Assembly (NCBI RefSeq): GCF_900156915.1
Contig: NZ_LT732535.1
Location: forward strand, 2,308,673 to 2,372,672
DNA length: 64,000 nucleotides
DNA from: Sediminibacillus massiliensis
GTDB taxonomy: Bacteria > Bacillota > Bacilli > Bacillales > Amphibacillaceae
Direction of reading: 5' to 3'
Below, piece after piece: positions 51,871-60,154 of this stretch. The notes beneath the pieces were generated by a model. It worked only from the letters and a program-made list of their open reading frames with translations, searched no databases and was not told the origin of the DNA. Made by a program: the position numbers and the translations under genes. Every line of letters starts with the position of its first letter. Within the stretch, counting starts at the first letter, position 1.

Positions 51871-52596
51871 ATGACGAACAGCATTGTGGTGGAAAATGTC
51901 AGCAAAAGCTTCGGGAAAAAGGCAGTGTTGCAAACAATTGACCTGAAAGTTGAGAAAGGAAAAATCCATGGTTTTATCGGTCCGTCGGGTGCTGGTAAAA
52001 CAACATTGATCAAACTAATTGTCGGGATGGACAGTCCCGACAGCGGCTCGATTCATGTGCTCGGCGAGCAAATGCCAAATCTGAATATCCTTCAGCAAAT
52101 TGGTTACATGGCTCAATCCGACGCCCTTTATACAGAGCTTACCGGCAAAGAGAATCTCACCTTCTTCGCTTCTCTTTTCAAGTTATCTAAAGATGAACAA
52201 AGAGAACGCATCGCATACACGGCAAACTTGGTGAATTTGACTGAGGAATTAAATAAAAGGGTTTCCGCCTACTCCGGGGGGATGAAGCGGCGGCTTTCCC
52301 TTGCCATCGCCCTCATTCAAAACCCCGAAATCCTTATTCTGGATGAACCGACAGTCGGAATCGACCCTGCCTTGAAAAAGAGCATTTGGAACGAGTTGTT
52401 GCGTTTAAAAAAGGAGCAAGGAAAAACGGTTATCATCACCACCCATGTTATGGATGAAGCGGAAAAATGTGACCAAATAGCCATGATAAGAGATGGTGCG
52501 GTACTGGTAAACGGAACCCCACAACAACTCAAAGACACTTATCAGGCCGAAACGTTTGACGAAGTATTCTTGTATGCAGGGAGGGAGAAATCATGA
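51871..52596 (+). CDS. ABC transporter ATP-binding protein (drug-exporter type)
   Basis: 241 residues. Walker A GFIGPSGAGKTTLIKLIVGM, Q-loop YMAQSDALYTELTG, signature YSGGMKRRLSLAIALIQ, Walker B LILDEPTVGIDP, H-loop TTHVMDEAEKCD. DrrA/CcmA class, normally paired with an ABC-2 permease. Strong AGGAGG site before ATG 51871. Overlaps the permease gene by 4 nt. Confidence 0.92.
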   Translation: MTNSIVVENVSKSFGKKAVLQTIDLKVEKGKIHGFIGPSGAGKTTLIKLIVGMDSPDSGSIHVLGEQMPNLNILQQIGYMAQSDALYTELTGKENLTFFASLFKLSKDEQRERIAYTANLVNLTEELNKRVSAYSGGMKRRLSLAIALIQNPEILILDEPTVGIDPALKKSIWNELLRLKKEQGKTVIITTHVMDEAEKCDQIAMIRDGAVLVNGTPQQLKDTYQAETFDEVFLYAGREKS

Positions 52597-53654
52597 GAAC
52601 AAGTGCATTGATTCGAAGGATTTGCATGGAGATGTTTCGGGATAAAAGGACTCTGGCCTTACTGTTTCTTGCCCCGCTACTCGTCTTGACACTTATGTAT
52701 TTCTTTTTTAATGGGGAGACAGAAGAACCCGCTTTGGGCGTTACAAGCGCTGCGAATGACTTGATTCCATCCTTGGAAGAAGCGGACATTAACATAGTCG
52801 AATACAACCAAGTCACAGATCCGGCAAAGACGGTTGCAGAGGATGATTTGCAAGGGTTGCTGCAAGTCGAAAATGGGGAATTTAATCTGACCCTTCAAAA
52901 CAGCGACCCCACAGCTGCTCAAGGCTTGTTAATGAAGGTAAAGCAAACAACAGCTATGCAACTTCAGGCCAGGATGGCAGAACAGAATGCTTCCCGCTCC
53001 GGACAGCAGCAGCCTGACTTTACAGCCGATTACGTATATGGAAGCAGCGAGACAGCGTTTTTTGATGTCCTGAGCCCTATTTTAATTGGATTTTTTGTTT
53101 TCTTTTTCGTTTTTCTTATCTCTGGAATCGGACTATTAAAGGAGCGAACGACAGGCACATTGGACCGATTGATGGCTACTCCGATCAAAAGAGAGGAAAT
53201 CGTCACTGCTTATTTGATCGGGTACGGGATTTTTGCCATCATCCAGACGATTATTGTTGTAAGTTATTCTGTTGTCATTTTGGATGTCGTCCTTGTTGGT
53301 TCCATATGGAATGTACTTTTGATCAACTTGCTTCTTGCCTTAGTGGCTCTGTCGCTGGGAACCCTGCTTTCCACTTTTGCCTCTTCGGAGTTCCAAATGG
53401 TCCAGTTCATCCCGGTGGTCGTCATTCCACAAGTGTTTTTCTCCGGCATTATTCCGATGGAAGGTATGGCTGACTGGCTGCAAGGCCTGGCAAAAATCAT
53501 GCCGTTGTATTATGGAGCAGAAGCATTGAAGGGAATTATGTATAAGGGACTTCCTTTGAGTGAGATGACTGTCAATATTCTCGCTTTGGCCGGCTTTGCC
53601 GCAGTTTTCATCACTCTCAATATATTCGCTTTGAAAAAGTACCGTCGGTTATAA
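52593..53654 (+). CDS. ABC-2 type permease
   Basis: 353 residues, DrrB/YhgE-like topology: one N-terminal TM helix, a large outside loop (~130 residues), then five TM helices. LLKERTTGTLDRLMATPIKREEIV is the conserved ABC-2 coupling element. Works with the preceding ATPase as an exporter of an unknown compound. Confidence 0.9.
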   Translation: MRTSALIRRICMEMFRDKRTLALLFLAPLLVLTLMYFFFNGETEEPALGVTSAANDLIPSLEEADINIVEYNQVTDPAKTVAEDDLQGLLQVENGEFNLTLQNSDPTAAQGLLMKVKQTTAMQLQARMAEQNASRSGQQQPDFTADYVYGSSETAFFDVLSPILIGFFVFFFVFLISGIGLLKERTTGTLDRLMATPIKREEIVTAYLIGYGIFAIIQTIIVVSYSVVILDVVLVGSIWNVLLINLLLALVALSLGTLLSTFASSEFQMVQFIPVVVIPQVFFSGIIPMEGMADWLQGLAKIMPLYYGAEALKGIMYKGLPLSEMTVNILALAGFAAVFITLNIFALKKYRRL

Positions 53655-53681
53655 TGGAAACAGTAAAGGAAGTGGTATGGT

Positions 53682-54332
53682 TTGTCAGAACAAAATTTAC
53701 TCGACGTTATGATCGCCCGGACGAAGCTTTCGAAAAAACAAACAGATAAACAGCAAAAAATCGTAGAAGCAGCCATAAGGATATTTGCCGAAAAAGGGTA
53801 TTCCAATACATCTACCAGTGAAATAGCACAGGCTGCCGGCGTGGCTGAAGGGACTATCTTCCGCCATTTCGGCACCAAAGATAATTTATTGCTTTCTGTC
53901 ATTCTTCCATTCCTGAAAGAGTGGGTGCCAGTGATGGCAGAAGATGTATTTCAAGAGATTATGTCGGAGGAAGCATCTTTTGAAGACTTTGTCAGAGCGC
54001 TGATCAAAAACCGGATAGCCTTTATCAAAGAGAACAAAGAAGTCTTCCAAGTGGTAGTCAAAGAGTTTCTCTATAATGAAGAATTGAGAAAAGAGCTTTT
54101 CCCCCATCTATCAGAGAGCATCGGCAGCCGGCTAACCAATGTATTGCAACGTTTCCAAGCACGCGGAGAACTTGCAGACATTCCGATCGACAGGCTGAAG
54201 CGGATGCTTATCAGCTTTGTCGGCGCACAGTTCGTATCCCGTTTCGTTTTGCTTCCGGAAATCCAGGATTTGGACGAAGACGCCGAAGTCGAAGCGATTG
54301 TGAAATTTATCATGAACGGGATCGGGAAGTGA
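53682..54332 (+). CDS. TetR-family repressor of the ABC exporter
   Basis: 216 residues. HTH in IVEAAIRIFAEKGYSNTSTSEIAQAAGVAEGTIFRHFGTKDNLL (read as motif), ligand-binding helical domain after. TTG at 53682 with GGAAGTGG upstream; ATG at codon 10 is an alternative. Last gene of the operon and the likely reader of the AGTGAGTA palindrome. Confidence 0.88.
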   Translation: MSEQNLLDVMIARTKLSKKQTDKQQKIVEAAIRIFAEKGYSNTSTSEIAQAAGVAEGTIFRHFGTKDNLLLSVILPFLKEWVPVMAEDVFQEIMSEEASFEDFVRALIKNRIAFIKENKEVFQVVVKEFLYNEELRKELFPHLSESIGSRLTNVLQRFQARGELADIPIDRLKRMLISFVGAQFVSRFVLLPEIQDLDEDAEVEAIVKFIMNGIGK

Positions 54333-54353
54333 ATGTCTGCCATGAAATATGAA

Positions 54354-54382
54354 AAGACCGAGCTAATTAAAGCCCGGTCTTC
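54354..54382. terminator. Bidirectional terminator between two TetR genes
   Basis: AAGACCGAGCT/AGCCCGGTCTT stem with AATTAA loop, between convergent genes; A/T-rich on both sides. Confidence 0.8.
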
Positions 54383-54413
54383 TTCATACTATTGCCTCTG
54401 AATCTAAAGAGAA

Positions 54414-55301
54414 CTACAACAACCTTACATCCAGTTTTTGAGAAATCCATTTGCGATGCTTATCAAATTCTTGGATTCCTTTAAAATTGGCCAGCATTCC
54501 TTGAATGACGAACTTCTTGGACTCTTGTTTCTTCACTTCAGCAAGCAAAAAGTCCAAAACCCCTTGCAGTTCGTTCGCTTTGTCCTCACCAAAATCCAAG
54601 TCATGTAATAGCTTTTGCATTTCAATCAACTCTGCAGCTACCTCTTTCTTTATCGCCTCTTCCGGTGAAGCCAGGTCGGTGTACGAACTTCTCATTTGCT
54701 TCTCTGTAATCATCGGTTGTTCTTGTTTGCTTAACAGCTGGAATACTAGATCATCTAGTCTACTGACCGCAAAAGCAGCAAGCTTATGAGTGTCTACATG
54801 AATAGAGCCTTGGATGATCGCTTGCAAATAACTGTTTTTTATTCCCTCAAACATAATGATGGCGTCCATCGTATATGGTTCGATATCTTCACCATATAAT
54901 TCCTTCAAAATACCTTCATACCATTTATGCAATTCTATTTCTTTATATCTTATAAAATCAAACAAGTCCTTGTTAAGGGTTATCGCTTGTTCTCTCAATT
55001 GCGTAATAATAAAGCTGGAATGCTTCAGGATTTCTCCTATTTGCACTTCTATCTGCCTGATGAAATTTTCCCTTGTAGACAAAGTTGCATCATGTGCCCG
55101 GTTGATTTTTTCGTTCATCAAACTGTAATAATACTTGAAAATTTCAAGTAGCAGTTCGTCTTTAGAGTGAAAATGAAGATAAAATGCTCCCTTTGAGACA
55201 TCACTTTTCCGGGCGATCTCCTGGATTGAAGTAGTGTAAAATCCTTTTTCCGCAAACAACTCAATGGCAGTTGTAATAATTTTTTCTTTCTTTTGATTCA
55301 T
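54414..55301 (-). CDS. Large TetR-family regulator, YerO-like
   Basis: 295 residues, clearly longer than most TetR proteins (~200). N-terminal HTH (ELFAEKGFYTTSIQEIARKSDVSKGAFYLHFHSKDELL, read as motif), then a long helical sensor domain. B. subtilis YerO, similarly long, represses the adjacent RND pump swrC (yerP). Here the divergent neighbour is only the tail of an RND pump, so this regulator seems to have lost its local target. Confidence 0.85.
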   Translation of the reverse strand: MNQKKEKIITTAIELFAEKGFYTTSIQEIARKSDVSKGAFYLHFHSKDELLLEIFKYYYSLMNEKINRAHDATLSTRENFIRQIEVQIGEILKHSSFIITQLREQAITLNKDLFDFIRYKEIELHKWYEGILKELYGEDIEPYTMDAIIMFEGIKNSYLQAIIQGSIHVDTHKLAAFAVSRLDDLVFQLLSKQEQPMITEKQMRSSYTDLASPEEAIKKEVAAELIEMQKLLHDLDFGEDKANELQGVLDFLLAEVKKQESKKFVIQGMLANFKGIQEFDKHRKWISQKLDVRLL

Positions 55302-55329
55302 TATTTCACAACCTTCAAAATAATCTTGA

Positions 55330-55526
55330 CCATTTAGTCATTTTTTATATATACAGATATCATATGTTAATTCCCTTTAGAATAACTCATTTTTCCCTTT
55401 AAGAAAAGGATAAAGTCGTCCAGTTATTGTTTTACATTTGCTTTTTCGTCGTAAATACCTTCAATTGGTTGATTGCAATATAGTGACTAATCCGTTATAT
55501 TATTTTATTTAATGACTAGGCAGTCA
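55330..55526. promoter_or_regulatory. Divergent control region with two TGAC/GTCA operators
   Basis: TGAC-N6-GTCA lies just before the TetR gene (about 55330-55343). A plus-strand promoter TTGCAA-N17-TATATT (55473-55478, 55496-55501) is followed by the operator-like TGACT-AGGC-AGTCA (55513-55526). This is the expected layout of a TetR-controlled efflux gene, but the promoter now leads only into the RND stump. Confidence 0.55.
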
Positions 55527-55655
55527 CTACCTCCACTGACTCCAAAACTCGGTGTAACAGTAATTGGTGGTCCTACCAGTTCAACTATTTTGACACTAGT
55601 AATCGTACCAATTGTATATGAAGTCGTTTCTAAGTTTACGAAAAAAGCTCGCTAA
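55512..55655 (+). pseudogene. C-terminal stump of an RND efflux pump (deleted)
   Basis: Only 47 codons are left. LGVTVIGGPTSSTILTLVIV and the following PIVYEVVSKF match the last TM helix and C-terminus of HAE1/SwrC-type RND pumps (G-x-V-I-G-G-x-x-S-S-T-x-L-T-L-V-x-V-P). An ATG at 55512 is in frame but has no ribosome site and lies within the operator. So a deletion removed about 1000 codons and fused the operator region to the tail, leaving regulator, promoter, operator and terminator in place. Confidence 0.75.
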
Positions 55656-55662
55656 ATGTATG

Positions 55663-55695
55663 AAAGGTGTATCCTCTTTTGAAAGATACACCTTT
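55663..55695. terminator. Terminator after the RND stump
   Basis: 11-bp stem AAAGGTGTATC/GATACACCTTT followed by T residues on the plus strand. Confidence 0.88.
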
Positions 55696-55703
55696 TTTTC
55701 AAC

Positions 55704-56018
55704 TTAACTGTAAAGGGTTCCAACAATAAAAGGAGCCACTAGTAAAAAAACAGAAATGACAATTAAAGACAGGGAGACTCGTTTGGAAAGCCTGACCCGT
55801 TCCTCCCCTTTGTACCAACCACTAAACTGCCACCTGTTCCGATACACAACAAACAGCAACAATAGCACACCCAGTCCGGCAAGCCAGGAGTATTGGGCGG
55901 TGGGACTGTTGATTGTGTACAGCCCGCCAATCAACTGCCATATCAAGCCACCAAGAAGCAGAAAAATAAAACATATGCGCAACAATTCCAATATAATCCT
56001 TAGCGGAAGAAACTTCAT
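55704..56018 (-). CDS. Small three-helix membrane protein
   Basis: 104 residues from ATG at 56018, whose ATGA overlap with the upstream stop supports this start over one 30 nt earlier. Three TM helices (LELLRICFIFLLLGGLIWQL, SWLAGLGVLLLLFVVY, SLSLIVISVFLLVAPFIVG) and a basic middle loop WYKGEERVRLSKR. Not recognised. Co-transcribed with the phosphatase gene. Confidence 0.65.
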   Translation of the reverse strand: MKFLPLRIILELLRICFIFLLLGGLIWQLIGGLYTINSPTAQYSWLAGLGVLLLLFVVYRNRWQFSGWYKGEERVRLSKRVSLSLIVISVFLLVAPFIVGTLYS

Positions 56019-56593
56019 ATGCTCTCTTTCTTGTTCTTTATGTTCCAAACTCTTTCACCTCCCATGTACTTGCCGTCTTCAAAATTGAGCTTGTATATAT
56101 CCGGCATCGATAGTTGTCTCCAAAAGTGATAATCGAACTGCCGGTCATAATAATTCATTATCAGCACCATGATATTCCCGTGAGTTCCGATTGCAACATT
56201 CTTTCCGTGATATTTTTTCAACACATCCTCTAATGCCCGGATCCCTCTTCGCTGAGCGACATTATTTGATTCGCCGCCTTCCCATGCGAAATCCGGATCA
56301 TTCCAGACTGCTTTGATCGCTTCCTCAAAATTATCATGGCTTCCTTCCGTCAGCTTTCTTTCTTTGAATCCATCCACAATCTCGATCTTTTTGTTATTTG
56401 CTTCCGCAAGTCCGGACACAGTTTGGATGGCTCTTTTATAAGGACTGGATAAAATGTGGTCAATCGACTCATTCTTCATATGTTCTATGATTCTGTCTGC
56501 GTCTCTCCAGCCATCCTCAGACAACGGCCTGCCCAATTCATCCGGTGTATAGCGGGAGTGGGCATGGCGAATAAAATAGATGTTTGTAGACAT
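56015..56593 (-). CDS. Histidine phosphatase family protein (phosphoglycerate-mutase-like)
   Basis: 192 residues from ATG at 56593 (GGAGGAATATC upstream); the frame is open further but not used. Catalytic His in IYFIRHAHSRYTPDELGRPL (RHG-type), second His in IGTHGNIMVLIM, Glu donor in EGGESNNVAQR. Broad-specificity phosphatase; substrate unknown. Confidence 0.85.
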   Translation of the reverse strand: MSTNIYFIRHAHSRYTPDELGRPLSEDGWRDADRIIEHMKNESIDHILSSPYKRAIQTVSGLAEANNKKIEIVDGFKERKLTEGSHDNFEEAIKAVWNDPDFAWEGGESNNVAQRRGIRALEDVLKKYHGKNVAIGTHGNIMVLIMNYYDRQFDYHFWRQLSMPDIYKLNFEDGKYMGGERVWNIKNKKESI

Positions 56594-56689
56594 GATATTC
56601 CTCCGTATTAATGCTAATTCCAGTTTAGCATTATATGGAATTTTGTTACACTCAATTTCAACAGTCTCGGCGCTTCCAACCCACAATCA

Positions 56690-56737
56690 TTGACAAGAGT
56701 CAGACGTCCATGCTACATTTATCTTGAATTAAAGATA
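56690..56737 (+). promoter_or_regulatory. Promoter with MhqR-like operator
   Basis: -35 TTGACA (56690-56695), 18-nt spacer, -10 TACATT (56714-56719), then TATCTT-GAATTA-AAGATA (56720-56737). The inverted repeat closely resembles the B. subtilis MhqR operator as remembered (TATCTCGAATTCGAGATA). It faces the ring-cleaving dioxygenase at 57223, an MhqO-like gene, but a MITE-like repeat of about 300 bp lies between. Confidence 0.6.
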
Positions 56738-56785
56738 TTAATTTATCTTCCTAATAAAACTTTCACCCTTTTCAACACTCTGCAG

Positions 56786-57085
56786 TTGAGGGGAACTGCG
56801 ACATAGTGACAATTCTACTTTGGTGTTGCTTCTTGCTATCCTGATTTAGTTGAATGCTAACCCGGCGCTGCGGAAAAACACTCCCTTTCCGGGGGCAGCA
56901 AAGGTCTTCGATGGGGCGAGTAACCGCAGTCCCACGCGTCCAAAGCCCCACAAGAAGCGTACTTTGCTGATGAGGAGGCTGAGGCCGTGCCAGCGAAAAG
57001 CGAAGTGTTCTGCGGCAGCGGTTGTGTAGCACCCGACTTATTCAGATGGGAGGAAGTCTTGCTAAAGAAAGTTAGTTCGCAGTTT
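56786..57085. repeat. MITE-like repeat, single-unit copy 3
   Basis: Left end TTGAGGGGAACTGCGACATA, right end GTTAGTTCGCAGTTT; the ends are imperfect inverted repeats. The inside carries GGGGCGAGTAACCGCAGTCC and TGATGAGGAGGCTGAGGCCG, shared with the right half of the 40-kb composite. No gene. Confidence 0.75.
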
Positions 57086-57222
57086 ATATATTATGCTCAC
57101 AATCAGTATTTTGGCTGTGTGGAGTAATTTTAAGTCTAAGACAGTTTTCGAGATTGTCCTTGAAACGAAAATAAATCACTTTGATTAGAGAATAATAGTC
57201 ATATTCACAAGGAGGAATTGAC

Positions 57223-58200
57223 ATGAATCCATTAAAAGGTATTCACCATGTCACTGCTATTACCAGCAGTGCAGAAAAGAACTATGAATTCTTCACATAT
57301 GTACTCGGCATGCGTCTTGTTAAAAAAACGGTCAACCAGGATGACATTCAAACATATCACCTCTTCTTCGCTGATGATGAAGGCAATCCTGGCACAGATA
57401 TGACTTTCTTCGATTTTCCCGGGATACCGAAGGGTGTGCATGGAACAAACGAGATTTCCAAGACATCTTTCCGCGTCCCGAGCGATGCTGCGCTCGATTA
57501 CTGGGTTGATCGCTTTGATCGTTTGGAAGTAAAACACACCGGCATCAAGGAACAGTTCGGAAAGAAAACTCTCTCGTTCGTTGATTTTGACGAACAGAAC
57601 TATCAACTGATTTCCGATGAAAATAATGCAGGAGTGGCTTCCGGCAAACCTTGGCAAAAAGGACCGGTTCCTTTGGAATATGCAATCACCGGCCTTGGTC
57701 CGATTTTCGTACGGATTGCCGACTTTGATTATTTCAAGCAAATCATGGAGAAAGTGCTCGTATTTAAAGAAATAGACCAGGAAGGTTCCTTCCATTTATT
57801 CGAGGTTGGTGAAGGAGGAAATGGTGCGCAAGTAGTTGTTGAACATAACGTGGTGCTTCCTCAAGCCAGACAAGGATTCGGAACGGTGCACCACGCGGCA
57901 TTCCGAGTCGAAGACAAAGCCGAATTAGATCAGTGGGATCAATGGTACCACCGTTTTGGACTGCAAACATCTGGTTATGTGGACCGCTTCTTCTTCAAGT
58001 CTCTTTATACCAGGGTAGCTCCACAGATTTTATTCGAACTGGCAACCGACGGACCTGGTTTTATGGGAGATGAGCCTTATGAGACTCTCGGTGAAAAACT
58101 TTCGCTACCTCCGTTTTTAGAGCCAAAACGGGATCAAATTGAGAAAATGGTCCGTCCGATAGATACGGTCAGAAGCACAAAGGAGTTCAAAAAAGAATAA
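57223..58200 (+). CDS. Ring-cleaving (VOC) dioxygenase, MhqO/MhqA-like
   Basis: 325 residues, two VOC/glyoxalase-fold halves. Metal ligands likely His in GIHHVTAIT, His in GTVHHAAFRVED and Glu in ILFELATDGPGF. In B. subtilis such proteins (MhqA, MhqE, MhqO) are induced by quinones and catechols and belong to the MhqR regulon. A strong AAGGAGG lies before the ATG. The MhqR-like operator upstream supports this role. Confidence 0.88.
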   Translation: MNPLKGIHHVTAITSSAEKNYEFFTYVLGMRLVKKTVNQDDIQTYHLFFADDEGNPGTDMTFFDFPGIPKGVHGTNEISKTSFRVPSDAALDYWVDRFDRLEVKHTGIKEQFGKKTLSFVDFDEQNYQLISDENNAGVASGKPWQKGPVPLEYAITGLGPIFVRIADFDYFKQIMEKVLVFKEIDQEGSFHLFEVGEGGNGAQVVVEHNVVLPQARQGFGTVHHAAFRVEDKAELDQWDQWYHRFGLQTSGYVDRFFFKSLYTRVAPQILFELATDGPGFMGDEPYETLGEKLSLPPFLEPKRDQIEKMVRPIDTVRSTKEFKKE

Positions 58201-58224
58201 TCTCCACTTTCGGAAGCAATCGGG

Positions 58225-58249
58225 AAACCCGCCAGAAAATGGCGGGTTT
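58225..58249 (+). terminator. Terminator of the dioxygenase gene
   Basis: AAACCCGCCA/TGGCGGGTTT stem with a short loop, followed by TTCTTT. Confidence 0.85.
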
Positions 58250-58350
58250 TTCTTTGCATTTTATAAAGATTTAAACCAGCCTCCCTACATGTGCTTAAAT
58301 ATTACATCCACCAGAAGAAAGCACATTTACTCCACTAGTCGCAAAATATA

Positions 58351-58675
58351 TAAAATGCAACATAATTTTAAGTGACTTCCTCCCATTCTTTTCGGATGAA
58401 GTGGTAGTTCAGCGCTACGGTAAAATGCGAGACTCCTTGAAAATAAAGTTCCATTTTCTGCGTGCGGTGTAAATTCAAGGAGGTCTTTTCAAAATCCTGC
58501 GGGAAAGGAACAGTCTGAAGACCCCGCAGTTGGCGTTTTTTGCTGACGAGGAGGCTGAAGCGTTCCCCGCGGAAAGCGAGTATTCTACCGTAGCGCTGGG
58601 TTAGCACTCAACCTGTAAAGGATTAGAGAAAATCTCTCTAAGGTGAATTCTCACTATGTCGCAGTTTACCTCAAT
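58351..58675. repeat. MITE-like repeat, single-unit copy 4
   Basis: Left end ATGCAACATAATTTTAAGTG, right end CTATGTCGCAGTTTACCTCA; inside shares AATGCGAGACTCC, GGAAAGGAACAGTCTGAAGA and GCGGAAAGCGAGTATT with the left half of the 40-kb composite. No gene. Confidence 0.75.
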
Positions 58676-58716
58676 GAACAGAGGAATCGAAAAGATGTGT
58701 GAGTATTTGTTCAAGG

Positions 58717-58791
58717 TTATCCACCAGTTGTGCACAACTGGATATGATTTATTACTTAAAAAGGGTTATCCACATGTGGATAACCCTTTTT
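58717..58791. promoter_or_regulatory. DnaA-box cluster embedded in the tdk terminator
   Basis: TTATCCACC at 58717-58725 and the symmetric TTGTGCACAA at 58728-58737. Two perfect boxes meet head to head as TTATCCACA-TGTGGATAA (58766-58783) inside a perfect 34-nt palindrome (58758-58791) flanked by A5/T5. On the minus strand this palindrome is also an efficient-looking terminator for tdk. Confidence 0.75.
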
Positions 58792-58793
58792 GG

Positions 58794-59414
58794 TTATTTC
58801 GTTGCTGGTGAGGTTCTTAAATTTAGCGGTTGCCTGGGGCGGTTAGGGACTTCATGGTGATGACGGCAGCGTGGTTCGTACGATTCAGATGCACCCACCA
58901 GGATAACGGGATCATCGTAGGATGCAGGCCTGCCATCAATCAAACGCTGTGTCCTGCTTGCCGGAGACCCGCATACTGGACAAATGGCGTTCAGTTTAGT
59001 GACTGATTCGCTCAATGCCATTAACTTTGGTACTGGACCAAATGGCTCACCGCGGAAATCTGTATCTAAACCAGCGACGATGACACGGTGACCATGATTA
59101 GCCAGCTCATCGACAATCTCGACAATCTCTTCATCGAAGAACTGTACTTCGTCAATTCCCACTACATCAATGTCTTCGTCCATGTATTTTAATATATCGG
59201 CCGAACTTGCCACCGGTCTGGCCAATATCGAATTGCCATTATGAGATACAACTGATTCTTCGGCATACCTGTCATCGATTGCAGGTTTAAAAACCCTTAC
59301 CGATAAGTTTCCGTATGTAGCCCGGCGGACTCTTCGAATCAATTCTTCCGATTTACCAGAAAACATGCTACCACAAATCAGTTCCACCCATCCACTTTGT
59401 TTCATTACATACAC
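58794..59414 (-). CDS. tdk: Thymidine kinase
   Basis: Type II thymidine kinase of 206 residues, pyrimidine salvage. Walker [28 protein letters not shown], zinc-ribbon Cys/His residues in [14 protein letters not shown] and [14 protein letters not shown] at 59414 (VYVMKQSGW) matches the B. subtilis start MYIMKQSGW and has GGGAG about 10 nt upstream. Confidence 0.96.
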   Translation of the reverse strand: MYVMKQSGWVELICGSMFSGKSEELIRRVRRATYGNLSVRVFKPAIDDRYAEESVVSHNGNSILARPVASSADILKYMDEDIDVVGIDEVQFFDEEIVEIVDELANHGHRVIVAGLDTDFRGEPFGPVPKLMALSESVTKLNAICPVCGSPASRTQRLIDGRPASYDDPVILVGASESYEPRCRHHHEVPNRPRQPLNLRTSPATK

Positions 59415-59553
59415 AAGCGGGTCTCTCCCTTCGAGGTTTAAAGAGTTGTCCAAAAGTGACCAAGTTTGTTATCAAAAAAGTTTGCTTTATATATAAACAG
59501 TAGTTTCCTATTAGTGTGTAAGAAAAACCCTCATATTATAAATTCTGACAGAA

Positions 59554-59590
59554 AAAAAACAGGCAAAAGTAAGACAATTTGCCTGTTTTT
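59554..59590 (-). terminator. Terminator of the L31 gene
   Basis: AAAAACAGGCAAA/TTTGCCTGTTTTT arms flanked by A/T runs, after the rpmE2 stop. Confidence 0.85.
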
Positions 59591-59639
59591 CAACATATCT
59601 TTTGCTGGTTAAGCGGACAAGCTGTATGTCCTTTGTGCA

Positions 59640-59885
59640 TTAACCAAGATTGTATTTTTTCTTGAAACGATCCACACGGCCGCCAGCTTTGTCAGCTTTT
59701 TGTTTGCCAGTGTAGAAAGGATGAGAAGCTGAACTAATTTCCACACGGATCAATGGGTAAGTGTTGCCATCTTCCCATTCGATTGTCTCGTCAGATGCCT
59801 GAGTAGATCCTGTAAGAAATTTGTAATCAGAGCTTGTATCAAGGAATACTACTTTTCTGTATTCCGGATGAATTTGTCCCTTCAT
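59640..59885 (-). CDS. rpmE2: 50S ribosomal protein L31 type B (zinc-independent)
   Basis: 81 residues, longer than zinc L31 (~66) and without any Cys, so no CxxC zinc site. [24 protein letters not shown] and [11 protein letters not shown] are type-B hallmarks. It occupies the rho-tdk position where B. subtilis has the zinc-binding rpmE. A second L31 gene may exist elsewhere. Confidence 0.93.
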   Translation of the reverse strand: MKGQIHPEYRKVVFLDTSSDYKFLTGSTQASDETIEWEDGNTYPLIRVEISSASHPFYTGKQKADKAGGRVDRFKKKYNLG

Positions 59886-59934
59886 GTCTTTCCACTCCTT
59901 TTGCCCTGAATCCTTAAGAAACAGAGTTATTGTA

Positions 59935-59988
59935 AGCCCCGTCGAGCGGGGTTCGAAAGCATCACTAAATGTTAAACCTGACAGGTTT
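59935..59988 (-). promoter_or_regulatory. Structured leader of rpmE2 (possible ribosomal-protein leader)
   Basis: Two hairpins precede the gene on the minus strand: AAACCTG-T-CAGGTTT (59974-59988) and CCCCG-CTCGA-CGGGG (59937-59951). Leaders regulating L31 are known in Firmicutes; whether this one belongs to that class cannot be decided here. Confidence 0.4.
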
Positions 59989-60154
59989 ATCTAAAGCAAC
60001 CTTTTCTAAGCTCACATAGACTGATTATAACAGTGTGAAATACTGTTTGCAAGGCTGAGTTCGGGATTACTGCTGGATATTTTTGCTGTCATAATCAGAT
60101 CCATATGGCTTTATACCCGTTAACTCCGGGTACGACGTGAAAAAGTTGGATTTA

